From positions 214,813,885 through 214,877,884 of the forward strand of contig OU015490.1 in NCBI GenBank assembly GCA_907164885.2: a stretch of 64,000 nt of DNA, written 5' to 3'. This stretch comes from Dolomedes plantarius (taxonomy: Eukaryota > Arthropoda > Arachnida > Araneae > Dolomedidae). This document shows positions 12,601 through 21,140 of this stretch, piece after piece; within the stretch, counting starts at the first letter, position 1; each line of letters starts with the position of its first letter. The notes beneath the pieces were generated by a model. That model did no database searches and was not told the DNA's origin. It saw only the letters and a program-made list of their open reading frames with translations. The position numbers and the translations under genes are program-made.

Positions 12601-12883
12601 CTAGGATTAAATATGGTAAATTTGAGTCCAAAATATAAAACTCAGTTGTCTTAATCAGTTCTCCAATCTTCAATTCTATAGTGCACTTCTCTTCTAACTT
12701 TATGGTACCATCTGTTTGTCTAACATGAATTGGGAATTTAGTCTTAGTAGGTAAAAAACCATATTGGTTCACAAAATGTCGGGGAAGGAGCGAGATAGAG
12801 GATCCTGTGTCTAAAACGCATGAAATGGAATTCCTAGTTAAGTTTCTTGCTTTATTTTGAAAGTATCCGGATACAATTAATTG
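9686..12883 (-). CDS. pol: Gypsy Pol polyprotein (PR-RT-RNase H-IN)
   Basis: 1,065 codons in the same frame as gag, beginning right after the gag stop. No ATG lies near the start (first at 12772, inside protease), so expression should depend on gag. Numbered from that ATG: protease lies just upstream with active site VLDTGSSISLL. RT has LDLTSGYWHIPVH (D302) and YFDD (364-367). RNase H has FVDAS (D513), TELE (E553), HTDHA (D580) and EAD (D623). The integrase zinc finger is H692, H697, C727, C730. The DDE triad is D760, D818, E854, giving D,D(35)E. A GPF motif (~979) is in the C-terminal domain. All catalytic residues are present and there is no internal stop. The RT box is YFDD rather than the commoner YVDD/YLDD. 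Confidence 0.96.
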   Translation of the reverse strand, partial: QLIVSGYFQNKARNLTRNSISCVLDTGSSISLLPRHFVNQYGFLPTKTKFPIHVRQTDGTIKLEEKCTIELKIGELIKTTEFYILDSNLPYLILGLPECGLFKLTIDCERREVCQLQKRIKLQQNLPKCRISLHINKVSEPESSQTKFPPMTYPQHNCNININNSVNREIKTFDNQTKQMYHEISTEFSEFPKISVESDETPQTIINENPMLNSLLQKFNHIFSKDKYDIGTIRIEPQRIMLTSELPVSQRPYRTSQIEELEIRKQVGKLLEAGIIKESYSAYSAPITLALKRDGGKKTRLCIDFRKLNAITKTDAEPLPRIDCLLDKLSNAKIFSTLDLTSGYWHIPVHPKDTEKLAFATSFGLFEWLRLPFGLKNAPAIFNRTIRRILDKHRIDFACHYFDDIIVYSSSETEHINHLKRIFEVFQQESIKLKQSKCKFMQRNINFLGYEIENGRITPDNVNIESIEKLKPPSNIKELQSFLGSVNVYHKFIPKYAQIRLPLNRLLKKDIKWVWDHKCQESFEKLKNFLVSKPILQLYNPNLECHLFVDASQYAIGAVLKQSDACNNLHPVAYFSRTLRDYEKNYPITELECLAIVDSFDKFYHYLHGTKFTVHTDHAALVWLKNVKNPRGRLFRWSLKLSMFEYEVKYQKGSTNYEADMLSRHPVSQHLQHHVHLLDLNEIKHYQKMDNVSHNKFSEINDVIVYKKNGINKIVVPMSLRLKVLQKTHEEFGHPGIQKMINLISPQYYWPFITNDISNYVKHCHTCQLNKKPRQKRYGLMQEVPPTEKPFECLSLDTVGGFNYYNSTKKYLHIIIDHATRYIWAFPSKSVTTETYANCLKQLFQVHVPEKLLTDRNAAFTSSKFRRFLEHNGVKQLLTSAHHPQTNGKVERVNQSIVTRLKCKVNTSSTKVPWTKLLEQVVNEYNNTRHSVTKISPAYLLFGTLPYPPPIDHNNYYPPVDQARLLAKERIINYHNKNKIRYDARFLASKFKPGDQVIYEEFNYPNTRKLSQPFSGPFTILRQYSDVNYEIDKPNYQAGRATEIVHASKLRYYHSPDLFKMHHEF

Positions 12884-12886
12884 TCA
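12878..12886 (-). promoter_or_regulatory. Candidate stop-codon readthrough site between gag and pol
   Basis: The only interruption between gag and pol is TGA (12886-12884), followed by CAA TTA. Both flanking frames are the same. STOP-CAA-TTA fits the tobamovirus-type leaky context (stop, then CAR YYA). Protease coding sequence starts eleven codons later. By inference a fraction of ribosomes reads through to make Gag-Pol, instead of the frameshift usual for gypsy elements. Confidence 0.7.
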
Positions 12887-13807
12887 ATATTGCGGTTGGT
12901 GTTCTTCTGATTCAAGGGAGTCTCGTTCAGGAGTGTTTCTTGGGTTGTTTTGTCTAAACTGGCACGTTTGTGTCCAATGGAATGCATTTATTATACCCCG
13001 CCTCTCACAGATTCTGCAGGGAGTAGGTGGTAGTTGACTCGAATTATAATGGGTATAGTGGCCAGGGGGCCTAGGTCTCATATTCATATTTGGGTTTGGC
13101 ATAAATGTTGGGTCGGAACTCCTAGGAGCATAATTGGGTCTCCAGGGCTGAAACGGGGCTCTAAATCTGGTATTCTCTTGTTCTGGTCTATGCATGCGAA
13201 AAGGAACTGGTCTCTGAAACTCTGGTCTTTTATTTTTCTCACTGTCTTCCTCTGTCTGTACCTGGGTCAATTTGGTGGCAATCTGCAACCAATCCAAAAA
13301 GTTCTGGGGTGTATTTATTATTAGCAACTGACGCATGTTGATGGGCAACCCATCAGTAAGTCCCTCTAAAATTAATTTTGTATTAAGGCCCAAGGCCTTG
13401 CCAAGACGAACCTTTTTATGGAAATAGTCTGTGATCTGGTCTGTTGTTTTGAATTTTAAGTTAGAAAATTCACTGAAACTTGTCGAAGTGGGATCAAAAA
13501 ATTCCTCACTCAGAGTATCTTTTAACTCTTTCCAGGTGTTAATGTCCAAACAGTGGTTGACAAAAGTGGTGAGGGCATTGCCTCTCAAAAACCTGCTCAC
13601 ATTTCGAAGTTTCCACTCATCAGTTTTTTCAGTTTCTACACATTGTTTTTCAAAATAATGGAACCACTGAGAGAGTCTCATCCCCGACTCGGGGTCAAAA
13701 GGGACAAAATTTGTATGGTTAGAATTAAAATCTGGTTCATTGCTATTCCCTCCATTTTCATTACTTTCGGTTTTCACCACTGTTTTGGTTGTATCTTTTG
13801 ATGTCAT
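12884..13807 (-). CDS. gag: Gypsy Gag protein
   Basis: 307 codons from ATG (13807) to TGA. An acidic, Asn-rich N-terminus is followed by FVPFDPESGMRLSQWFHYFE, the start of the retrotransposon gag capsid-like domain (residues ~35-180, LSEEFFDP, FHKKVRLGKALGL). A basic Arg/Pro/Asn-rich linker follows (~195-258). Near the C-terminus is C264-x2-C267-x9-H277-x4-C282. This looks like a zinc knuckle with a longer spacer than the usual C-x2-C-x4-H-x4-C. Gag packages element RNA in virus-like particles. The start is chosen because it precedes the conserved domain and follows a 5' UTR rich in stops. Confidence 0.93.
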   Translation of the reverse strand: MTSKDTTKTVVKTESNENGGNSNEPDFNSNHTNFVPFDPESGMRLSQWFHYFEKQCVETEKTDEWKLRNVSRFLRGNALTTFVNHCLDINTWKELKDTLSEEFFDPTSTSFSEFSNLKFKTTDQITDYFHKKVRLGKALGLNTKLILEGLTDGLPINMRQLLIINTPQNFLDWLQIATKLTQVQTEEDSEKNKRPEFQRPVPFRMHRPEQENTRFRAPFQPWRPNYAPRSSDPTFMPNPNMNMRPRPPGHYTHYNSSQLPPTPCRICERRGIINAFHWTQTCQFRQNNPRNTPERDSLESEEHQPQY

Positions 13808-14722
13808 TTTTACTGCTTTAGGCTACTGTTTAACTCAAATCAACACAAAATCATAAAAATATTAAACATTTCATAAACAGTCATACCTCATATGAATGAA
13901 ATTTCCTTATGAATATTATTACCACCATATACTTTTCCAATTTGAAAGTAAATCATGACAGGAAAAATATTTAAAAACACTTCAAAAATCTTAATACTTT
14001 TTCAATAGAGTACACACCACTATAATTTTTCTATCAGATTTAAAAACAACTAATTTTCTCAAAATTTTAACCAATACACTGAAAATACTCTTTATCAAAA
14101 GAAACTCTACCAATATAACTCATAATTTCAACAATAGTTTACTCGCTATAATGAAAAATATTCTAATATGCTTTATAATTCAAAATACTTCAAAATAAAT
14201 TTTTCATCAAAATACTACTATAAATATTAATTATAATTGTAAGTTAAGATAGTTTAATTAAATTTAATTTTAGATCTTTCAGGAAAAATTAAACAGTAGA
14301 AATGATCACCACATCAGCAATATTTGGTTGGCTTGGATCCGATATTCTGAACAACGTTTGATTTTCATCGAGATGACTTGTTATTGATACGTAGACAGCA
14401 TTACTCTCACACATGAAAATGAGAGCAACATTTTTGTTTCACTGAGGTCGAACGCAATACAACACACAACAACCTTTGACACAGTCTGGAACACTTCACA
14501 AAACACAGGTGTAGACGCGAAAAAAAATTTCTCTTTTGGTGACTCGAAAATCACCATAACACCGATGACTTTCAATTTTGTCGGAAACACAGCAGCACTA
14601 ATCTCGCATAGAGACGAAAATCGTTGAAAAAGTTTCTTCTTCTTCTGGGGTCACACACTTGAGCTTCAAAAACACAGATGACACTACACTGACGCGGAAT
14701 TTTCACGAACGACGCACACATT
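13808..14722 (-). other. Gypsy 5' untranslated leader
   Basis: About 915 bases between the primer region and the gag ATG. AT-rich next to gag, more mixed near the LTR. No coding motif seen. Confidence 0.7.
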
Positions 14723-14776
14723 GGAAATCCATTGGGATCTTCCCGCGCAGGTTCGAATCCTGCCGACTTTAATATA
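14723..14776 (-). promoter_or_regulatory. Primer-binding region complementary to a tRNA-Ser 3' half
   Basis: The plus strand carries GGAAATCCATTGGG, a short variable arm (GATCTTC) and CGCGCAGGTTCGAATCC then TGCCGACT. This is the 3' half of a serine tRNA from the anticodon loop to the acceptor stem, including the T-loop GGTTCGAATCC. The element strand is therefore complementary to about 45 bases of tRNA-Ser right after its 5' LTR. The CCA-complement TGG is absent; eight bases (TATTAAAG) separate the LTR end from TCGGCAGG. No 5' tRNA half is present, so this is not a tRNA gene. Confidence 0.75.
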
Positions 14777-15407
14777 TGTAATGATTACGGTGGTGATGCA
14801 CTTCAGGCCGTTGAACTCGTGATATTTTCGGGTGTTAGTCGTGACGGAGCACAAGGCAATAGAAGTGGTCGTCGAGTGTAGGCAGGCCACATCCAGAATG
14901 GCGAGGAGTCAGCCACATTTTCAATATAATTTTATTTGGAAACTTCACGGTGTCGAAAAACACTATATACAACTGGGATGAAGACATTTGGATGAGTTTG
15001 AAGCTTTCACAATAGAATGAGGCCATATTAAGTCCAGAACTTGTTGGATCATCCCAAGACAAAGGGGACACAGCGCGTTAAAATTACATCTTGACAGTAC
15101 CGTGGCAGAACACAAAGAGCCCCCCAGAAATGAACGCCAGGCTCCCAGGTAGAGGCGCACTGACCTTTTAATTGGCCAGAAGCGAACACGTGACCCCGGC
15201 GCGTCATATCGGAAGATGATCGTGCGATGTCCCTTATATAATGCTTATATAAGACTCTCCGTCCGCACGTGGCATTAGGGGAAAAGATAAATTTATGTTG
15301 GTCGATTATAGGTCGCAATCCAAAGTTAAGGGAACGGTATTCTGTTGCACAAAGATAAAGGAATTTGGAAAAAGTATGTTAGGGGTGTTTAAAAGGATTA
15401 AAATTTG

Positions 15408-15412
<5 letters not shown>
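14777..15412 (-). repeat. Gypsy 5' LTR
   Basis: 636 bp, TG...CA, differing from the 3' LTR at four transitions (CGGTGGTGAT/CGGTGGCGAT and three more). Two TATA-type boxes (15231-15253 region, minus strand) suit RNA polymerase II initiation in the U3/R part. Confidence 0.95.

Positions 15413-15447
<35 letters not shown>
15413..15447. repeat. (TA)n microsatellite
   Basis: Pure TA array, continuation of the array left of 8320 before the gypsy element inserted. Confidence 0.97.
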
Positions 15448-15455
<8 letters not shown>

Positions 15456-15893
15456 CCCGGACTTTATAGTTATCATATTTAATTACTTTTAAATGATTTA
15501 CAAAATTTCCAGATTAAAAGAATATTGTTTAAAAATTTCTACACTAAATAAACTTTTTATGCCAGTACTTAATTAATTCACTTTAATAGTTCAAAAATTC
15601 AAGTCAATATTTTTTGAAAGAATTATCTAATTGAGAAGGTTTCATTTCATAGCGATTGTATATTTTCATGTTCATTACGGACGACAACTTGTTTGGCTAA
15701 AGTGAGTATATTATAACAGAAATATCTTCTTTCCCATTCCTTTTTATAAAGTTCTAAGTATCATACATGAACAATAAATACATTATGGAACATTTTGATA
15801 CCGAAATTAAGTGCGAACTATATAATGAAATACATATTCCTAAAACATGGGGCGGAACATATTTTTAATATGTTAGTATCCCTCATTCTACTA
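15448..15893. other. No recognisable gene
   Basis: AT-rich, no motif seen. Confidence 0.5.
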
Positions 15894-16635
15894 CAGGATG
15901 GTCATAAAAAACTGTGCCGATATATGGACCTCTAGCGGCTGTTCCTTTCAACCGATCGAGATGAGATTTCAGATACAGTTATTCAGAGGTATGAGCTCAA
16001 GAATCTGTGAACGGCAACCAAGTGTCGCTCTCAGTTACGGTTATAGATAAAGAAACTCGTAATATTCGAATGGCACCCCATCGCAAAATGCTCAGCGCAT
16101 GCGAAAACCCTAAACAGCGTTGAAACGGTACGTGTATTACAAAAAACGGACTTGTTATGCCCTTCGCAGAAAATAGCTCTGCGAACGGCTTATGATGGCA
16201 TCCATGTAGAAAATGTGTAATCCAAATAAAAGTTTTCTTTTCTCCGATATGTTTTGTCATCAGTGATTGGTGTCTTGCCTCTGTCATATGCAAATTTCCT
16301 CCGTGCGCCCCGATCATGCTTTTGTTGGCCGTTCGCAGAGCTGTTTTTGTGCATGAATAACGCATCCGTTTATTTTGTGATACACGCACAGTTCCAACAC
16401 TCTTTAGGGTTTTCGTATGCGTTGAGCTTTTTGCAACGGGTAAAAGTTGGCGTTAACTTTCGAAAATTTCGAGTTTCTATGCATGTAACCGTAACCACGA
16501 GCGCCACTTTGTTGCCGTTTCCAGAATCCAAAGCTCATATCTCTGAAGAATTTTATCAAAAATCTCATCTTGATTAGTTGAATGAAACAGCCGTTAGGAG
16601 TCCATATATCGGAAAGCTATTTTCTGATCCCCCTG
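15894..16635. mobile_element. Palindromic MITE (Tc1/mariner-type ends)
   Basis: 742 bp flanked by TA on both sides (15892-15893, 16636-16637). The left end CAGGATGGTCATAAAAAACT and the reverse of the right end CAGGGGGATCAGAAAATAGC lead into the shared block CCGATATATGGAC. The two halves remain complementary for about 320 bases each (e.g. GAAAACCCTAAA, AGCTCTGCGAACGGC in both), leaving a short centre near 16260. Frames on both strands (15997-16389, 16254-16577) are the arms read in opposite directions, not genes. Confidence 0.8.
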
Positions 16636-16694
16636 TATATCTCAGAATGCAGTTGTCGTCACATCTACAACTATGATTCTTTTTACCTCCGTTG

Positions 16695-16790
16695 TAACGG
16701 ATGGGCGCGGTGGCCTAGTAATTCAAAGACAGCGAGCCAATGAAATGAGCGTCACTGGTTCTATGTTCGTCTCTAACAATTCCACCGTCG
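16695..16790 (+). repeat. tRNA-derived SINE-like fragment
   Basis: GGGCGCGGTGGCCTAGTAAT resembles an A box within a tRNA head, and GGTTCTATGTTC about 45 bases on is a decayed B box (GGTTCRANTCC). Similar heads occur at 32.6 and 34.4 kb. No clear tail is seen. Confidence 0.45.
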
Positions 16791-16919
16791 GGTACGCTAA
16801 AAGCGGCTGGTGCAAGAAAAATCTGTCATGGCTGCAATGTCCTCCAGGTTCTCAAATTTACCTCTGGATGTGCGGAGTTAATTGTACCGGTCTCGTCTCT
16901 TGACTCGGTTCAAAATTAT

Positions 16920-17450
16920 GGAAACGGCTTGTAAGGGATAATACTGACGAACTATACGGTGCCCCCATAAATGAATGGCCAGCTGTAATCGCGGTTTACA
17001 TACAGGCAAACGTCTAGCGACAAAGCGTTCTAAAAACCTCCGCTTTAAAGGCTAAAGAATTAGTTACCGCTCTGACCGAATAAAATGGTCTATAGAACGT
17101 TGTAGAAATACATAATGGATCCTTTAAGGGGAAAGCGTGTATGAATCATATCATAGAACTAGATGAGACCTCATAGAATAGTCTAATAAACTCCAGCAGA
17201 ATTCATTTTATTCGAGAAAGGTACCCTATAAAGTATACTTGAAACCGCGCCAGTGTTATAAATGCTTAAAATATGGGCACACTTACAAATTTTGTAAAAA
17301 TGAAAAACTAACTGTTATAATGGTGGAGAGGTTGACCACGGAGGTAAAGACTGTACTAAAAAGTCCAAAAGTTGATTAGATTGCATCCAATACAATAGTA
17401 AGATTAACGATAAAATGAATCACATTAAGCCCAAAACCCCAGAGATAACT
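16920..17450 (+). pseudogene. LINE ORF1 (gag-like zinc-knuckle protein) relic
   Basis: The plus strand encodes KVPYKVYLKPRQCYKCLKYG then HTYKFC, a perfect C-x2-C-x4-H-x4-C knuckle. After a frame change comes CYNGGEVDHGGKDC, a second knuckle whose second cysteine is glycine. Then come CTKKSKS, a stop, and LDCIQYNSKIND. Tandem knuckles after a VRPYIPxPxxC-like segment are typical of ORF1 of I/Jockey LINEs. The N-terminal part (16920-17200) is full of stops. Confidence 0.6.
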
Positions 17451-17509
17451 TCAGGGGATGTGCTGCATATCAGAAAGAACTTAGTCGTCTCCTTTTGTTT
17501 ATAAATCAT

Positions 17510-18605
17510 GGCTAGTTCATTTCATTATTCTTTATTAGTTATTTTTTCGTTCGTTTTGTTTCTTTTTCCGGTTCAGTTGTTATTCTTAAAAGTTTATATG
17601 TTTTAGGTGTGCCACCGGGTGCTATTTTTTATTTGTCTGTTCTCCCTTCTTTGAAATCTGATTATAAACGTAACTATTTACGTAATAGCAGGTATTTAAT
17701 ACCTTTTGACAATGATAGTTTTTTTATAGCAGCAAATTATTTATTTTCGAGATTAAAATAAAAATACAATAAGGCAACGCAACCTATTAACTGAGCATCC
17801 CAGAAACTTACATGACAAAAATTTATCATTATTTAAATTCTTTATTAAATTGAAACCTAGTAATCCGAATCCATTTAAAATTAATTTTAATCCGTCTAAT
17901 ACTGACATTTCCAATCGTTTTGTTTCTTTACTGACATTCTGTCAGTTTTGTTTTTATTTTATTTTCAAAAAGTTGTATCTACAGTTCGCAGTTCTGTCAT
18001 AGAGTCTTATTTGTTAAATGATGATGAACAATTTGTGACTTTTTATTTTGTTTAGTTTCTGACTCCAGTTTTGACTTTGAGCCTTTGTGTTGTACTCTAA
18101 TATAATAATTTAATGTTTCGTTCATTCCTTTTTCGTTTTTCAAGTAACAATAATTTTCAGCTTTGTTGCTCTAGAGCCCACATGGGCACAGCTGGGAAAG
18201 TGGCTGCAGTAAGGCAACGCTGGGGCTTGTCACCGTCGATGTTAGCATTGGTATTTCACCTGTTAGGTGTTGGCGTCGCTTTTGATATGAGGAAATTGCT
18301 TATAGTATGGCTGTCGCGCTTGGAGCGTTTGTATACCAGTGGGTACGGGTGTACCTTGATACCCAGAATATATGGTAACAGGAACTTATCAGATCTCTTT
18401 CTTTTCATTTCATCATTAAATATGGTAGCCCCCAGACGTATTACAAAAGTTTTTCAAATTATTTTACAATTTCTTTATATGGTATTGCCGAAATCCTTTT
18501 TTATGGAACAAATTGTCCAAACTTCAAGGAACTATTTAATCGAACTTTACCCAGAAATACTTGGAGCATTTCACCTAACAGTCCTCTACTTAATCCTATA
18601 GGAAG
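17510..18605 (+). pseudogene. Unrecognised coding relics
   Basis: Three plus-strand segments look protein-like but I do not recognise them. One frame ending at 17761 reads VVILKSLYVLGVPPGAIFYL and continues hydrophobically to FIAANYLFSRLK. The 162-codon frame 18113-18601 includes RQRWGLSPSMLALVFHLLG. An overlapping frame over 18390-18610 reads SNYFTISLYGIAEILFYGTN and ENTWSISPN-like sequence, with better composition than the long frame. They may be pieces of one decayed element gene. No family is claimed. Confidence 0.3.
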
Positions 18606-18609
18606 AAAA

Positions 18610-18930
18610 ATATAAGTAATCTAATTCGTCAAATTAATATTCAGAAACTTCAGCTATTTGTTTACTCAGATTAGGTTTTGTTTTATCTTTCGTTCGTTAT
18701 ATCATTCGTAAATACTTCGTCATAACCTCCGTTTTTTTATTCATAAATCATTAAATATTAACCTTCATAATGAATTTGTATTTGAGGACTTCCGTTTTCT
18801 CATTTGATGTCATTTCTTTTCTGTAGTTTCATCCCAAGGGAGGAACGTTGTGGATCTAGTGGTAAAAGTTACCATATTTTGTTTTTTTTGTTCCTTGATT
18901 TTATTGTTTAAGCTCAGTTATATCTTTTGA
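18610..18930 (+). repeat. Degenerate direct repeat, copy 1
   Basis: Shares TTTGAGGACTTCCGTTTTCTC, TGATGTCATTT, TCATCCCAAGG, GGAACGT and TAAAAGTTACCAT-type blocks with the sequence at 19320-19556 and on past the BEL/Pao insertion at 25577-25660. Confidence 0.65.
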
Positions 18931-19319
18931 GCGTATCGTCTTCATATACCATTTATCAATCATTAACTTTCGCAAATATTTTGTATTTAATAAAGTCGGG
19001 TGATCAAATTTTGGTAACCAGTCGTTTTTCAATAAAACCCCGTTTTGTTAATCTTTATTAGTTATTTTTACTTCTGGTCATCTTTTTTCTTTTTTTGGCT
19101 CATATATAATATAATACAATGTAATATAATATAGTATAATATGATATAAAAGATTAAAATAACTATAATACTAGTGTATAGCAGGTTGGTATTTTCTTCT
19201 CTTCTTATCATCTCTTTTCTGTAATTGTTTGTAAACGAAATTTTCGATTAAATTAACACGTATCTAACAATTTATGCTGTCGATATATTATCTTTTTAAT
19301 CCTATTTCACGAAAGTATA

Positions 19320-19556
19320 GAGTAATTTAATCCGACAAGTCAACATACAGGAAGATCAGTAATTTTTCTACCCTGTTTAAATTTCGTTATATCTTCCGTT
19401 CGTATCTTTCGTTTATAACGTTTCGTATCTACCGTTTCGTTCGTACCTATCACTTCGTTTCCATTGATTAAACATTAACCTTCATAAATCTGAGCATTTG
19501 AGGACTTTCGTTTTCTCGTTAGTGTCATTTTTTCTGCTGGTTCGTCCCAAGGAACG
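19320..19556 (+). repeat. Degenerate direct repeat, copy 2 (left part)
   Basis: Left part of the second copy, interrupted after GGAACG by the BEL/Pao element. The right part resumes at 25577 with GAACGTATGCTTTGG and GATAAAGTTGCCATGG. Between the copies (18931-19319) is AT-rich sequence with no gene. Confidence 0.65.
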
Positions 19557-19784
19557 TGGTCGATCTGGACTGTACGAAGAAAGTTGAAATAAACTGCCAA
19601 GTTTCAGTTATCAAAGATTTATTGACGTTAGCCAACGATATGGCTCATTTACTTAGGGATGCTTCCGAATGAAGCTTCCTACTCGAGCGAAAGACAAAAT
19701 TCAACTGAGCAAACACTTGTTGCAGCCAACTCATAGGCGCCAAGTAACGACGGTTACAGTTCACCCTTTAACCAGGCGTAAACA
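19557..19784 (-). repeat. BEL/Pao 3' LTR
   Basis: 228 bp; differs from the 5' LTR at GCCAAG/GGCAAG, TTACTTAGG/TTATTTAGG and GCTTCCG/GCCTCCG. The minus-strand sequence AGTCGGGCGGTA just inside is the likely plus-strand primer tract. Confidence 0.93.
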
Positions 19785-20015
19785 TACCGCCCGACTTTGA
19801 AATCCTAGTGATTTCAAGAAAATAACAATTTTACAGCCATATTTGTACAATATTCAAATTATACATAGATTAATACAATTCAAAATTTACAAACAAAATT
19901 AATATGTAGATCACAATACAGTAAAACACCATACACTTATATAATTAAAAATACACTTTCATACAAATACTTCAGTAGACTATACAAATTAAAGATATAG
20001 ATAAAATTAACTCTT

Positions 20016-21140
20016 TTAACTCTCCATATTAATTAAAGGTAAAATGCAAATATTAGATATACTACGTTTAAAAATACCACGAGGTGTTTTTACTAAGACT
20101 ACTCGTATTTTTCCATCTTTGCCTGGGATGGTGTCGTGAATTCTACCAATAGACCAAGTGCAAATTGGTAATTTGTCATCTTTTAGTAGTACTAGTGTTC
20201 CAGTGGTAATGTTATTTTTGTCAAAAAGCCATTTGCCTCTTTGCTGTAAATGATTTAAATAATCTCGTGTCCATTTTTTCCAAATAATTTGATTAAATTT
20301 AGTTATTTTTTGCCATCGAGAAAGTTTATTTTCTGGCATATCGGTTAATACAGGTTCTGGAATAGCATTGATTGGGCGACCTATTAAGAAGTGGCCAGGG
20401 GTTAGGGTTTCAAAATCATTAGGGTCCGAAGATAGTGGAATAAGTGGCCTGCTATTCAAAATTCCTTCGATTTGATTAGTTACCGTTAAAAATTCTTCCA
20501 GAGTCAATTTTGAATTTCCCACTGTTCTCTTTAAATGATGTTTAAAAGATTTGACTCCCGCCTCCCACAATCCCCCGAAGTTCGGAGATCTGGGAGGAAG
20601 AAATTTCCAAGATATTGACTGCGATACTAAGTATGATGCTAAATTATCAGATGGTTTTTGTACCAGTTTGTACAGGTTTTTCAGTTCAGAATTAGCTCCG
20701 ACAAAATTCGTAGCGTTGTCTGAAAATATTGTCGCGGGAACACCACGTCGGGCAAAAAATCTCTTCAAAGTTGAAATTAAAGCATCCGAGGTCAAATCAG
20801 TTAAAATATCTAAATGAATAGCTCTAGTTGAAAAACACACAAAAATAGCAACATAAATTTTGCTTACAACACCTTTACGTTGGTTTTTATATTTTATAAA
20901 AAATGGGCCACATAGATCAATACCCGTGTTAAAAAAGGTAGGGCTAATCGTCACTCTTTCCCTTGGTAATGATGACATTAATTGTTCTTCTATTTTAGGT
21001 TTATTTTTAAAACAAGTAATGCAATTATGGACAATTTTTCTAGCGTTATTTCTGCCATTTAAAGGCCAAAATTCTTGTCTAACAAAATTAAGTAATGTTT
21101 GAGCACCAACGTACAAATTCTTTAGGTGGAAATATTGCAT
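20016..21140 (-). pseudogene. BEL/Pao integrase and C-terminal domain
   Basis: 374 codons without internal stops. CITCFKNKP is the end of the zinc-binding HHCC finger. GIDLCGPFF, IFSDNATNFVGA and GLWEAGVKS carry the D, D and E of the integrase core. RPINAIPEP, WQKITKFNQIIWKKW and GTLVLLKDD match the DUF5641-type C-terminal part found after BEL/Pao integrase. The frame is offset from the RNase H part by a 44-bp tandem duplication at 21168-21233, so this piece can no longer be made as part of the polyprotein. Confidence 0.88.

Larger units (their letters stand above)
8320..15412 (-). mobile_element. Complete young gypsy (Ty3-type) retrotransposon
   Basis: A 7,093-bp element bounded by two 636-bp LTRs (TG...CA). 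From 5' to 3' on the minus strand it has: 5' LTR, tRNA-like primer region, 5' UTR, gag, TGA, pol (protease, RT, RNase H, integrase), 3' UTR, purine tract, 3' LTR. No envelope gene follows integrase. It sits in (TA)n with TATA on each side (8316-8319 and 15413-15416), consistent with a 4-bp target duplication. The LTRs differ at four sites, all transitions (0.6%), so the insertion is recent. The intact gag and pol frames support this. Confidence 0.95.

Noticed and set aside
14723..14769. tRNA-Ser gene
   Set aside because: Only the 3' half is present and it is placed exactly at the primer region of the gypsy element.
15997..16577. Two 107-130 codon frames with similar peptide pieces
   Set aside because: Both are arms of the palindromic MITE read on opposite strands.
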